This document shows positions 25,603-34,107 of a stretch of 64,000 nucleotides of DNA, in pieces; position 1 is the stretch's first letter, and every line of letters begins with the position of its first letter. The notes beneath the pieces were generated by a model, which was given only the letters and a program-made list of their open reading frames with translations, was not told the origin of the DNA and ran no database searches. The DNA comes from Prevotella sp. Lineage in GTDB: Bacteria > Bacteroidota > Bacteroidia > Bacteroidales > Bacteroidaceae. The position numbers were made by a program, and so were the translations under genes. The DNA lies in the NCBI GenBank assembly GCA_017554385.1, contig JAFZIL010000036.1, positions 45,709 through 109,708 on the forward strand, in the 5' to 3' direction.

Positions 25603-25614
25603 CCCCCCCCCCCC
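25603..25614. repeat. Homopolymeric C12 tract between two divergent operons
   Basis: Twelve consecutive C residues lie about 30 bp upstream of the -33 element of the sensor operon and about 80 bp upstream of the candidate capsule promoter. Tracts of this length change size easily by replication slippage and can alter promoter strength. Confidence 0.95.
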
Positions 25615-25644
25615 TACAATCCCCTTGTTTTTTCATATTTATAT

Positions 25645-25675
25645 TTTGTAATATCAGAAATTTTGACTATCTTTG
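25645..25675 (+). promoter_or_regulatory. Bacteroidetes-type promoter of the sensor operon
   Basis: TTTG at 25645-25648 is followed after exactly 19 bp by TATCTTTG at 25668-25675, a full match to the TTTG-N19-TAnnTTTG consensus. Transcription would begin about 20 bp before the ATG at 25703, which excludes the TTG at 25673 as a start codon. Confidence 0.85.
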
Positions 25676-25702
25676 CACCACTTTTTGACAGTGAAAGCAA
25701 AT

Positions 25703-27424
25703 ATGAGTCATCACATAAAACTTATCGCACTGCTGGGCTGCCTGTTTTGCATCTCAGCCATCAAAGCCGCAACGGAGGACGACCTCTTGCGGCTTGAGGC
25801 TGATATGCTGAAATACATGGAGACCAAAGAGCGCGACAAGTTCTACAGTGTTACCGACAAGCTCAAAGAAGAAAGCAAGGAGGCCGGAAACGAGCAGCTG
25901 TTCTATAAGGCATGGAGCAACCAAGGCATATACGAAGCTGCCCAACAATACTATACAAACGCCCTCGACATAGCCAAGGAGATAAAGGACTACGCCCGGC
26001 AAGACGGCAGCATCTACGGCGAATATGCCGCCATGCACACCGAGGCCATGATCCTGCTTCAGAAACAAGACTATGAGGCAGCCGAGAAAGCCTTCCTCGA
26101 TGCGGTGGACTTCAGCCACCGGCGCTTCCCCAACGAGAGTGCCGCCGAAGACTTGCGTGAGCTGATGAAGATAGCCTACCTTCGTGGTGACATAGCGATG
26201 GCCAAGAATTACGCCAACCAGCTGCTGGCTGAACCGAACGTAGCCCCTCATCACAAGGGCAGGACACTGTCACGCCTCAGTATCATGGCCTTTGACGAAA
26301 ACAACGTTGATGAGTTCAACCACATCTACGAAGAGATGAAGAGACTGATGCAGACCGACCATATCAAGACCATCAGCCTCTACACCGAGGTGAACTACCA
26401 CATCATCAACGGTGACTACAAGCAGGCACTGCTCCTTGTAGACCGGCTGGCCGCCGACACCTGTGCCGAACGAAAGGCTCTCATCTACCACCGCCTGGGC
26501 GACAACGAGAAAGCCTACGAGTACATGGTGAAATACAAGCACCTCTCAGACTCCATTGCCCGAGCTTCGCACGACAACTCGATGGCCAGCATATACCTGC
26601 GCATGAACAACGACCGCTTGCGATTAGAGCAGGAATTGCTTGAAAACCAGAACAGCCAGTTGCGCTATCGATTCTACATCGCCATAGCCGCATTCTTGAT
26701 TATGCTGCTGTTGTTCATCATCTTCAAGCGACGCAGGATCATCAAGATGTTAAGGCGCGACAACACCATCCTGGACTACGGCAAGAAGGGCGTGGAGAGA
26801 GCACTCAAAGACCTGAACGAGCTGTCGCTCTACGAGAGCAAGACCGACCTTCCGCTCAACATGGCGGTGAAGGTGAACAAGCTCTGCGACCATCTGGCCA
26901 ACGTTACCCAGGTTCACTGCAACAAGAACGTGGTCGCCGTGTTCCAGACCGACTTTGCAGACGACTTCGAGATCATGACCAACTCAGGAGCATTGGAAAA
27001 AATCCTGTCACACCTGCTCAACTCTTCCTCGACCTTCACGCGCAAGGGCACCATACTGCTGAGGTGTACCGAAGCGGGCGAGTATGTCATGTTCAGCATC
27101 ACCGATACCAGCAAGGTACTTGCCGACAGATCCGGAAGCCTGTTAGCCGAAATATCTGAAGACAACGAAGACGCTACTCGCTACATCAGCATGAACTTCA
27201 ACATCTGCCAGTCCATCAGCCGTCTGCTGCACGGACGACTCTGGCACGACATAGAATATACCGAGGGCACACGCTTCTACTTCGAGATTCCCAAACGCCC
27301 CGCCATCGGCAGCCCCAACACCATTCAGCTCATCACACAGACCACTAACCGGAAAGAAAGAAAAGAGAACTCGATATGGACAAGAAAAGAATCCCCATTG
27401 CAAGACGACTCACGGGAAGAATAA
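25703..27424 (+). CDS. TPR sensor protein with degenerate histidine-kinase ATPase domain
   Basis: This 573-residue protein starts MSHHIKLIALLGCLFCISAI, a signal peptide, followed by about 280 residues of TPR-like helical repeats, a transmembrane segment near residue 325 (FYIAIAAFLIMLLLFIIF), and a C-terminal domain resembling a histidine-kinase ATPase. The N box reads LEKILSHLLNSSSTFTRKGT and the last part FNICQSISRLLHGRLWHD with EGTRFYFEIP. The usual SHE-R-TP phospho-acceptor motif after the membrane helix is absent and the DxGxG box is not recognisable. It is first in a five-gene operon and overlaps the next gene by 49 bp. I infer a sensory pseudokinase; its signal is unknown. Confidence 0.78.
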   Translation: MSHHIKLIALLGCLFCISAIKAATEDDLLRLEADMLKYMETKERDKFYSVTDKLKEESKEAGNEQLFYKAWSNQGIYEAAQQYYTNALDIAKEIKDYARQDGSIYGEYAAMHTEAMILLQKQDYEAAEKAFLDAVDFSHRRFPNESAAEDLRELMKIAYLRGDIAMAKNYANQLLAEPNVAPHHKGRTLSRLSIMAFDENNVDEFNHIYEEMKRLMQTDHIKTISLYTEVNYHIINGDYKQALLLVDRLAADTCAERKALIYHRLGDNEKAYEYMVKYKHLSDSIARASHDNSMASIYLRMNNDRLRLEQELLENQNSQLRYRFYIAIAAFLIMLLLFIIFKRRRIIKMLRRDNTILDYGKKGVERALKDLNELSLYESKTDLPLNMAVKVNKLCDHLANVTQVHCNKNVVAVFQTDFADDFEIMTNSGALEKILSHLLNSSSTFTRKGTILLRCTEAGEYVMFSITDTSKVLADRSGSLLAEISEDNEDATRYISMNFNICQSISRLLHGRLWHDIEYTEGTRFYFEIPKRPAIGSPNTIQLITQTTNRKERKENSIWTRKESPLQDDSREE

Positions 27425-28578
27425 TGATTTGGATGGTATTCGTTGTCCTCGGATTGTCATACATCCTGTTTCATTACGAGGGGAAAGCCGTTCGCGAATC
27501 CTATTCTGAGATATACCGCAACAAGATGCTCATCACCACCGAATATACGCGACGAGTCATCTCAGACGTATATGTTGCCGTGACCCACAATATCTACTAC
27601 ATAGAACATACGCTCGACAAACCCGACCTGCACAAGGGCACAATGGAACGTATTGTCAAGAGTGGAACGCGCGTACGAAGCTGCGGCATCAGCTTCATCG
27701 AGGATTACTACTACCCACAGAAAGAACGCCATTTCTGCCCCTTTGCCTGGCGAAACATTACCAACCCCGATGTTATCTATTCGCAAGACATGGGCGATGC
27801 CGACCTTGACTATCTCACCGCCGACTGGTTCCTTGACATTCTCAAAAGCGACTCGGCACAGTGGTCCGAACCTTTTTATGATGGATATGACAACAAGACT
27901 GCCCTATCGGCTTACATGGTGCCCATACACGATCAGGAAGGACGCGTCGTAGCCGTGCTCGGAGCCGACGTCTCACTGGACTGGCTCACCAACAAGATTA
28001 TCGAGACAGACAGCGTCATCAACCAGAACTCCATGTTCTTGGCAAATAAGTTCAAGATGAAATCATACAGCTTCATCATCAACCACGACGGTTCCTACCT
28101 GACCCACAGCGATGAAAGCAACATCTTGAAGGGCAATTTCTACAGCCAGTTAGCGTCGAGCAATGGCAGCGACGTGAAGGCGTTGGTAAAACAGATGGAA
28201 GCCGGTGTAGCGTCTGACAACAAGAGCTTCGGGCACTGTGTATTCAACGGCGAGGAATGCTACATCTTCTACATCCCCGTGAAATACACCAGATGGCTCA
28301 TGGTCACCGTCGTACCATGCCATGCCATCGACATGCTGGGCTATATCAAAGCCGGCACAGTGACCATCTTGATTCTGCTGGCCATGCTGCTCCTCTTGGT
28401 GGTGATACATTATTACATGAAGAACGCCATCGAACCACTGAAGCAGCTCACACAAGTGACCGACGACATCAACAACGGACATTTTGACACGCCAATACCG
28501 GAGTTGAAACACAACGACGAACTCAGCCAACTGCGCGACTCCATCCAGGAGATGCAGTTCAAACTGTCCAATACGTAA
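27376..28578 (+). CDS. Cache-type membrane sensor ending after a HAMP domain
   Basis: This 400-residue protein has a TM helix near residues 15-35 (IMIWMVFVVLGLSYILF), a periplasmic Cache-like domain with WFLDILKSDSAQWSEPFYDG, VVAVLGADVSLDWLTNKI and INHDGSYLTHSDESNILKG, a second TM near 320 (LILLAMLLLLVVIHYYM), and a HAMP domain (AIEPLKQLTQVTDDINNGHF). It stops right after HAMP, with no kinase, phosphatase or methyl-accepting domain. It starts inside the previous gene, so translational coupling is likely. It is one of four paralogous sensors in tandem and may act through a partner that has an output domain. Confidence 0.82.
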   Translation: MDKKRIPIARRLTGRIMIWMVFVVLGLSYILFHYEGKAVRESYSEIYRNKMLITTEYTRRVISDVYVAVTHNIYYIEHTLDKPDLHKGTMERIVKSGTRVRSCGISFIEDYYYPQKERHFCPFAWRNITNPDVIYSQDMGDADLDYLTADWFLDILKSDSAQWSEPFYDGYDNKTALSAYMVPIHDQEGRVVAVLGADVSLDWLTNKIIETDSVINQNSMFLANKFKMKSYSFIINHDGSYLTHSDESNILKGNFYSQLASSNGSDVKALVKQMEAGVASDNKSFGHCVFNGEECYIFYIPVKYTRWLMVTVVPCHAIDMLGYIKAGTVTILILLAMLLLLVVIHYYMKNAIEPLKQLTQVTDDINNGHFDTPIPELKHNDELSQLRDSIQEMQFKLSNT

Positions 28579-28608
28579 TTTGTACATTATCCTAAAAACT
28601 CGACTATT

Positions 28609-29601
28609 GTGGAAGAAGAAGCCAAGACTATATCCAAACGACCCTCACGCCGCGTCCTGCTAACCGTGCTTATCATATTGATTTGCATGGCCTCAATGGC
28701 TTTATTCGCCTGCTACCAATTGGTGCAAGCAGAAGCCTATTCGCGCTTTACTGGCATCAACAACTTATCGGCAGAGAAAATTTCCAGGATTATCAGGGGT
28801 ACGGAGATGAACGCAAACAATGTGTTTGATGAAGTAAGCATGCATCTTGATGATCCTGAGGGAGTGATTGCCGCCCTGAAGAGCAAGGTGAACCTGAACC
28901 TTGACGTGCGCGGCTATTTCGCAGCATTCACGCCCGACTATTTCCCCGAAAAAGGCACATGGTTCCAGCCTTATATCTACCAACCAGAATATGGCGGCTT
29001 TGACTACCGTCAGGTGGGCTCTGGACGACATAACTACACTAAGTCGCCTTGGTATGTCCAGGCATCATTAAACGGTAAGAGTTTCTGGTCGGATCCATAT
29101 TATTACTATGATGGCACAAGCATGAGTGGCCATTATGTCACGTTCGTAAAACCCCTATACAATGCCAAGGGCGACTTGGCGTGTGTCTGCGGAGCTGACA
29201 TGAAGTTCGAGTGGCTGGCCAAGGAGTTGAAATGGGTCGATGAGAGGAGCAAGAACAATAAAATACTCAATAAGTATCAGGTGTTCAGCGACCAGCAGTT
29301 CTACACTGTCGTACTGAACAACGACGGTTCCTGCCTGGCACATCCAGAAGAGAAGGAGTTTGGCATTACGGATAAGACCATGCTCAAGAACCTTCAGCAG
29401 CAGAAGAGCGGAGTGGCCGACATCGACATTGACGGGGAGGCTTGTACGGTCTTCTACGGCCCCATTGAATTCATCAACTGGTCGGTAGCTGTCATTGTGC
29501 CCAAATATGACATTCTGAAACCCATACTTCCCTTAGCCGTCACCTTCTTCGTGATGGTTATCGTAGGTATGATAATTGTGTGGTTGGTATGCAAAAGATA
29601 G
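28609..29601 (+). CDS. Cache-type membrane sensor without any cytoplasmic output domain
   Basis: This 330-residue protein begins at a GTG (28609). It has a TM helix near residues 15-38 (VLLTVLIILICMASMALFAC), a Cache-like periplasmic domain with WYVQASLNGKSFWSDPYYYY, CVCGADMKFEWLAKEL and LNNDGSCLAHPEEKEFG, and a final TM (LAVTFFVMVIVGMIIVWLV) followed by only a few residues. It has no HAMP domain. It shares the W(S/I)xP and DGS-x-L-x-H motifs with its three neighbours, which marks them as tandem duplicates. It may be a ligand-binding subunit of a complex. The start is uncertain, because no ATG occurs before the membrane helix. Confidence 0.75.
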   Translation: MEEEAKTISKRPSRRVLLTVLIILICMASMALFACYQLVQAEAYSRFTGINNLSAEKISRIIRGTEMNANNVFDEVSMHLDDPEGVIAALKSKVNLNLDVRGYFAAFTPDYFPEKGTWFQPYIYQPEYGGFDYRQVGSGRHNYTKSPWYVQASLNGKSFWSDPYYYYDGTSMSGHYVTFVKPLYNAKGDLACVCGADMKFEWLAKELKWVDERSKNNKILNKYQVFSDQQFYTVVLNNDGSCLAHPEEKEFGITDKTMLKNLQQQKSGVADIDIDGEACTVFYGPIEFINWSVAVIVPKYDILKPILPLAVTFFVMVIVGMIIVWLVCKR

Positions 29602-31115
29602 TCAAAAAGTTTATTTCAGCGCCCTCCATCAGACTTAATACAATGGTCGTGCTGGAGATAGTGATGCTGCTCGTCGTATCACTGGGAGTGCTGTTCTTCT
29701 TTACCCGGAAAGCGCTTGTCGAGGAATCGAAGATGGATGCTGAACAGCGCCTGGAGGGCACGGTACAGCACGTCGACAACATACTGATGACAGTAGAGCA
29801 GACGACCGGCAACGTCTACTATCGGCTGTTAGAGCAAATCGACCAGCCAGAGCGCATGTCGTTTTTCTGTCGCAAGTTAGTAGAAAGCAACGCAAACATC
29901 GAGGGATGCGCCATTGCCTTCAAGCCTAACTATTACCCTGGTCATGAGCTATTCTTCAACTATGTACACCGTAAGAAATACAATTCGCCGGAACTGGTTT
30001 TCACAGACAGCGCGGTCAACTATCCATATACTAAACATGAATGGTATATGGAAACCATGCGAACGTGCAAAGCCTCCTGGATTGACCCCGGACAGAACAC
30101 AGATAGCGGCCTTGAGCCAATCATCACCTTCTGTCTGCCTGTCCGCGACCGAAGCGGCGAATGCGTGGCAGTAATGGCTGTGGGAGTATCGATGGACCAG
30201 CTCTCTCAGATTATTCTCGAGACCAAACCGTCGCCCAATAGCTACAGCATACTGCTTGCCCATGACGGCACCTATATCATTCATCCCAACCATGAGAAAC
30301 TGGCTGGAAAAAACATTTTCAGCGACCCAGACGTTGCCGAAAGTCCCTCCGCTCAGATAGCTGCCAAGGAGATGCTGAAAGGCAACACTGGCAACATGTC
30401 GTTCCGAATAGACAACCAAACCAAGTACTTATTCTACAAGCCGTTTTCGCGCAACATTGTTCCAGGGCGTTCGATGGAGGCACTAAAATGGAGTATTGCC
30501 ACCATCTATCCTAAAGACGACATATTCGGCGAATACGACCATCTGGTGTTCCATGTCTTAGGAATAGTCTTCGCAGCATTGCTGGTGTTCTACATGCTGT
30601 GTCGCATCACCATACGCAAACAGATGAAGCCACTGGTTTATCTCACCGAATCAGCAGAGCGCATTGCCGAGGGACATTACGACGAGAGAATCCCCGATGT
30701 GAAACGTGAAGACGAGGTGGGCGTGTTCTACAACAACTTCCAGCTCATGCAGAAAGCACTGGAAAAAAACATCACCAAGGAGGAAGAACAGAGAGAGACA
30801 CTGCGTAAACATCATGAAGAGCTGCAGAAGACCCACCAGAAAATACAGGAAGACAGTCAAGTGAAGGCCACCTTCCTGCACAATGTCACCAACAGGATGA
30901 TAGCACCGGCAGAGGCTATCAGCAAAAGTGTGACAAACCTCTGCGACAACTATCAGAACATCACTTTGCCGGAGGCCGACAAGGAGATCATCAACATTAA
31001 ACAGCAGAGCGAGACCATTACGGAACTGCTCAGCCATAAATTCGATGCCAAAGTACCCAACGGTTCTGCCGTTGGTGCAAACTACCAGGCAGGAAAGGAG
31101 GACAACCATGAGTGA
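29589..31115 (+). CDS. Cache-HAMP sensor with pseudo-phospho-acceptor domain (His replaced by Asn)
   Basis: Starting at ATG 29589 (13 bp inside the previous gene), the protein has 508 residues: a TM near 20-40, a Cache domain (SWIDPGQNTDSGLEPII; AHDGTYIIHPNHEKLAGK), a TM near 315, HAMP (PLVYLTESAERIAEGHYDER) and a coiled coil. Near residue 430 it has FLHNVTNRMIAPAEAI, which lines up with the kinase H box F-x-x-N-(V/M)-S-H-E-x-R-T-P. The histidine position is Asn at residue 435 and the following Glu is Arg. The protein ends soon after, with no ATPase domain. It cannot be a conventional kinase; a scaffold or signal-relay role is an inference. Confidence 0.82.
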   Translation: MQKIVKKFISAPSIRLNTMVVLEIVMLLVVSLGVLFFFTRKALVEESKMDAEQRLEGTVQHVDNILMTVEQTTGNVYYRLLEQIDQPERMSFFCRKLVESNANIEGCAIAFKPNYYPGHELFFNYVHRKKYNSPELVFTDSAVNYPYTKHEWYMETMRTCKASWIDPGQNTDSGLEPIITFCLPVRDRSGECVAVMAVGVSMDQLSQIILETKPSPNSYSILLAHDGTYIIHPNHEKLAGKNIFSDPDVAESPSAQIAAKEMLKGNTGNMSFRIDNQTKYLFYKPFSRNIVPGRSMEALKWSIATIYPKDDIFGEYDHLVFHVLGIVFAALLVFYMLCRITIRKQMKPLVYLTESAERIAEGHYDERIPDVKREDEVGVFYNNFQLMQKALEKNITKEEEQRETLRKHHEELQKTHQKIQEDSQVKATFLHNVTNRMIAPAEAISKSVTNLCDNYQNITLPEADKEIINIKQQSETITELLSHKFDAKVPNGSAVGANYQAGKEDNHE

Positions 31116-33063
31116 ACCAGTAGTAAAACGCACCCTTTCCAAACGGCTCAGCCGCACCATCATGTTTTTGGCAGTACCTCTTTTCGTACTGTCCTTAGGC
31201 TTCTTCTATCAATTTACACGGGATCTCCTGCAAAAAGAGGCGGTAGAGCGGTCGCACACCATCCTCAGTACTACCGTGCAACTCGTGGAGAACTACCTCA
31301 ACGCAATAGAGACTGCAGCCAAGTCGAATGCGTGGATGCTCGAAGAGCACTTCAATCCCGATTCGCTGCCAGCTTTGTCACACCGTCTTGTAAGACTCAA
31401 CAGGAGCGTGCTCAGCTGCTCGGTAGCTGCCGAGCCGGATGCCTTCCCCGGATATGGTGAAAGCTTCTCGGTCTATTCCGTCCACGATGGCGACAGCGTC
31501 ATCACTTCCATTGAGCCGGAATACGAGTATTTCCAGAAGAACTGGTACAAGAAACCCATGCAGTCGGGGCGCCCCTGCTGGATCAATCCATTCAGCGATT
31601 TCACAGAAGGCGTCATCAACCATCACGATGCCGTGGGCTCATACTGCATACCTCTTCGACCGCACGGCGATAGGATTGAAGGAGTCGTATCCGTTGACTT
31701 CTCCTTCCAGATGCTACGTAAGACCATCCTCGCTACCCATCACCCATACCCAAGTTCTTACTACATGATGCTGGGACCCGCAGGAGGCTATCTCATTCAT
31801 CCTGAGAGCAGCCTGCTCTTCAAGAAGACCATCTTTACAGCTACCGACTCCGTTGAGCATCCTGACATCATTGCCCTTGGACGGGAGATGACAAGTGGCA
31901 AGACCGGCACTATGCACGTGTACTTTGACGATGTGCACTGTCATGTGGCATACATGCCCGTGATGGATGGCGGGTGGAGCATTGCTCTGGTATGTCACGA
32001 GGATGATATCCTGGCTGACTATAATCACCTGACCATTATCTTGATCATCTTCATCATCGTCGGCATGTTGGTCATCGCATGGATAACCCGAAAAGTCGTA
32101 CAGCGCAATATACGTCCACTGAACGAGCTGATGAAGGCAACGAAGAAGATTGCCGAGGGCAACTATGATACAAAGATTTTGTCAACTAACCACAAGGATG
32201 TGGTGGGAAAACTGCAGAATGCTTTACGCAACATGCAGCAGGCACTCATATCACGTCAGGAAAGCATTCGACAGAATGATGCAGAGATTGCTGAGGAAAG
32301 TGCAGAACTGGAGCGCACCCTGCCACTGGTTGAGGAAGCATCCAAGCGCAGAAAAACTTTCATACAGAACGTGTCGCGTCAGTTCATTACACCACTCAAT
32401 GTCATTGAAGGTCTGACACGTGTGATGCGAAGCAGTATTACATCCAGACGCAACAGTGATGCAAGCGAAAACAAGCCGTCAGACGACATTGGCGAAGTCA
32501 GAGCCATGATGAAGTATCATGCTCTTCAGCTGCTCCGAACCACCTCTATGCTTTACGACACCTCGGATACTGGCACTGCTGAAAAATCGCGTTATCAGAG
32601 AACTGATGATGTGACCTGCAATGAGTTGGCACACGAGACTATTAACTACGTAAAAGAACAATTCAGTGGTGCGGTCATTCATTTCGAAAGCGAACTGCCC
32701 GACAACCTTAGCATCAAGACCAACCGTCTTTACCTGATGCGTACCCTCAGAGAGATGCTCTACAACGCAGCCAAATACTCTGACAGGCAGCATATCGTGC
32801 TTCGACTCACACAGACCGACACCACTGTGTGCTTCATCATCGAGGACGTAGGCCCCGGATTGCCTGAGAATTCTAAGGAGTTGATTTTCATGCCGTTCAC
32901 AAAAGTCGATGACCTCACTGACGGACTTGGTCTCGGACTACCGCTTTGTAAAGCTCACATGGAAGGACTTGGGGGCACCTTCAGCTACGATGACAGCTAC
33001 CGTCAGGGATGCCGCTTCATTGCTGAACTGCCTAAAGAAGGAAATTCAACTTCTCCCAACTAA
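31108..33063 (+). CDS. Cache-HAMP sensor pseudo-histidine kinase (His replaced by Arg, ATPase domain intact)
   Basis: From the ATG at 31108, overlapping the previous stop by 8 bp, the protein has 651 residues: a TM near 20-40, a Cache domain (CWINPFSDFTEGVINH; GPAGGYLIHPESSLLFKK), a TM near 315, and HAMP (IRPLNELMKATKKIAEGNYD). The H-box-like motif FIQNVSRQFITPLNVIEG near residue 423 has Arg (residue 424) where the phospho-acceptor His should be. The ATPase domain looks complete: N box LREMLYNAAKYS, G1 EDVGPGLPE, F box IFMPFTK, G2 DGLGLGLPLC. ATP binding is therefore likely but autophosphorylation at the usual site is not. It ends the operon and overlaps the convergent mutY by 18 bp. No response regulator is nearby. 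Confidence 0.87.
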   Translation: MSEPVVKRTLSKRLSRTIMFLAVPLFVLSLGFFYQFTRDLLQKEAVERSHTILSTTVQLVENYLNAIETAAKSNAWMLEEHFNPDSLPALSHRLVRLNRSVLSCSVAAEPDAFPGYGESFSVYSVHDGDSVITSIEPEYEYFQKNWYKKPMQSGRPCWINPFSDFTEGVINHHDAVGSYCIPLRPHGDRIEGVVSVDFSFQMLRKTILATHHPYPSSYYMMLGPAGGYLIHPESSLLFKKTIFTATDSVEHPDIIALGREMTSGKTGTMHVYFDDVHCHVAYMPVMDGGWSIALVCHEDDILADYNHLTIILIIFIIVGMLVIAWITRKVVQRNIRPLNELMKATKKIAEGNYDTKILSTNHKDVVGKLQNALRNMQQALISRQESIRQNDAEIAEESAELERTLPLVEEASKRRKTFIQNVSRQFITPLNVIEGLTRVMRSSITSRRNSDASENKPSDDIGEVRAMMKYHALQLLRTTSMLYDTSDTGTAEKSRYQRTDDVTCNELAHETINYVKEQFSGAVIHFESELPDNLSIKTNRLYLMRTLREMLYNAAKYSDRQHIVLRLTQTDTTVCFIIEDVGPGLPENSKELIFMPFTKVDDLTDGLGLGLPLCKAHMEGLGGTFSYDDSYRQGCRFIAELPKEGNSTSPN

Positions 33064-34098
33064 ATCAAAAAGCATCTCGACGAGGCGGGGCACACCGTAT
33101 TGGTCAAGATCGGCTTCTGCTACCCACTGGTAGCCTTCGGGTAAGGCGGACTTACTGTTGCACTCCAACAGATAGAGGTCGGCCATGAGAATGCGGTGTG
33201 TAAGCACGTGTTTTACTCCTTTGCGAAGCAAAGTGAGGTGACCGTCGAAGTTAGGCAAGGGCTCACCTTCCAAGAGATAGGGTTCCCATAGGCCTTGCCA
33301 AATGTCGCCTGAACCACGTCGGTGCAAAGCCACGCATCCGTTACACCTTATATATATATAGGTTAGGTGGCGCGTTTTTATACTTAGTTTCCTTAGTTTT
33401 ACAGGCAGCTCCCCCACCCTGCCCTCTCGGAATGCCACACATGACTCGACCAAGGGACAAGTCTGACAGTGAGGCGACGACGGTGTACACTGCACAGCTC
33501 CGAAATCCATGATGGCCTGATTGTAGTCGGCAATCTTGGTGTTGGAAGTTTGGTCGTTGGGGGTGTTGGTGGTTTGGTCGTTGGGGGAGATTGGTAATAG
33601 CGACTGGGCCAGAGCGGCGAACTCATGTTTGCCCTCGGTGCTGTTGATAGGTGTGCTGATGCCAAAATGACGGGCCAGCACACGGTAGACGTTGCCGTCG
33701 ACCACAGCGGCTGGCAGTCCGAAGGCAAACGAGCCGATGGCCGCAGCGGTATAGTCGCCCACGCCTTTCAGGCTTTTAATGCCTTCCATAGAATGGGGGA
33801 AGCCACCCAGAGCCACCACCTGACGGGCAGCGGCATGCAAGTTGCGAGCCCGACTGTAGTAGCCCAGTCCCTGCCACTCGCGGAGCACCTCATCTTCCGA
33901 GGCCTGCGCCAACAGCTCGATGGTAGGCCAACGGCGCATGAAGCGCTCCCAGTAATCATAGCCCTGCTGCACACGCGTCTGCTGAAGGATGATCTCGCTG
34001 AGCCAGATGGGGTAAGGATCACGGGTCTGCCGCCAAGGAAGCTCGCGCCCGTTCGCTGCAAACCAGCGAAGGAGCGCGAGCGAAAAGTCACTATGCAT
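33046..34098 (-). CDS. mutY: A/G-specific adenine DNA glycosylase MutY
   Basis: This 350-residue repair enzyme removes A opposite 8-oxoG. It has EIILQQTRVQQGYDYWERF near residue 36 with the catalytic Glu, the helix-hairpin-helix LKGVGDYTAAAIGSFAFG, the catalytic Asp in AAVVDGNVYRVL, and a [4Fe-4S] loop CTPSSPHCQTCPLVESC with C-x6-C-x2-C-x5-C spacing. The C-terminal NUDIX-like domain reads lesions. Between the HhH and Fe-S parts it has an insertion of two eight-residue units (NDQTTNTP, NDQTSNTK) encoded by a 24-bp tandem repeat. The start is the ATG at 34098; the stop overlaps the convergent sensor gene. Confidence 0.95.
   Translation of the reverse strand: MHSDFSLALLRWFAANGRELPWRQTRDPYPIWLSEIILQQTRVQQGYDYWERFMRRWPTIELLAQASEDEVLREWQGLGYYSRARNLHAAARQVVALGGFPHSMEGIKSLKGVGDYTAAAIGSFAFGLPAAVVDGNVYRVLARHFGISTPINSTEGKHEFAALAQSLLPISPNDQTTNTPNDQTSNTKIADYNQAIMDFGAVQCTPSSPHCQTCPLVESCVAFREGRVGELPVKLRKLSIKTRHLTYIYIRCNGCVALHRRGSGDIWQGLWEPYLLEGEPLPNFDGHLTLLRKGVKHVLTHRILMADLYLLECNSKSALPEGYQWVAEADLDQYGVPRLVEMLFDLVGRS
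33539..33597. repeat. In-frame 24-bp tandem repeat in mutY
   Basis: Two copies of a 24-bp unit (plus strand gtttggtcgttgggggtgtt and following bases) encode NDQTTNTP and NDQTSNTK in MutY. The unit length is a multiple of three, so changes in copy number keep the frame. Confidence 0.8.
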
Positions 34099-34107
34099 AC
34101 GGTGGGG

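Noticed and set aside
25412-25702. Invertible promoter of the Bacteroides capsule type
   Set aside because: I looked for inverted repeats flanking the capsule promoter and found none, and no site-specific recombinase gene is nearby. Slippage of the C12 tract is the only variation mechanism I can support here.
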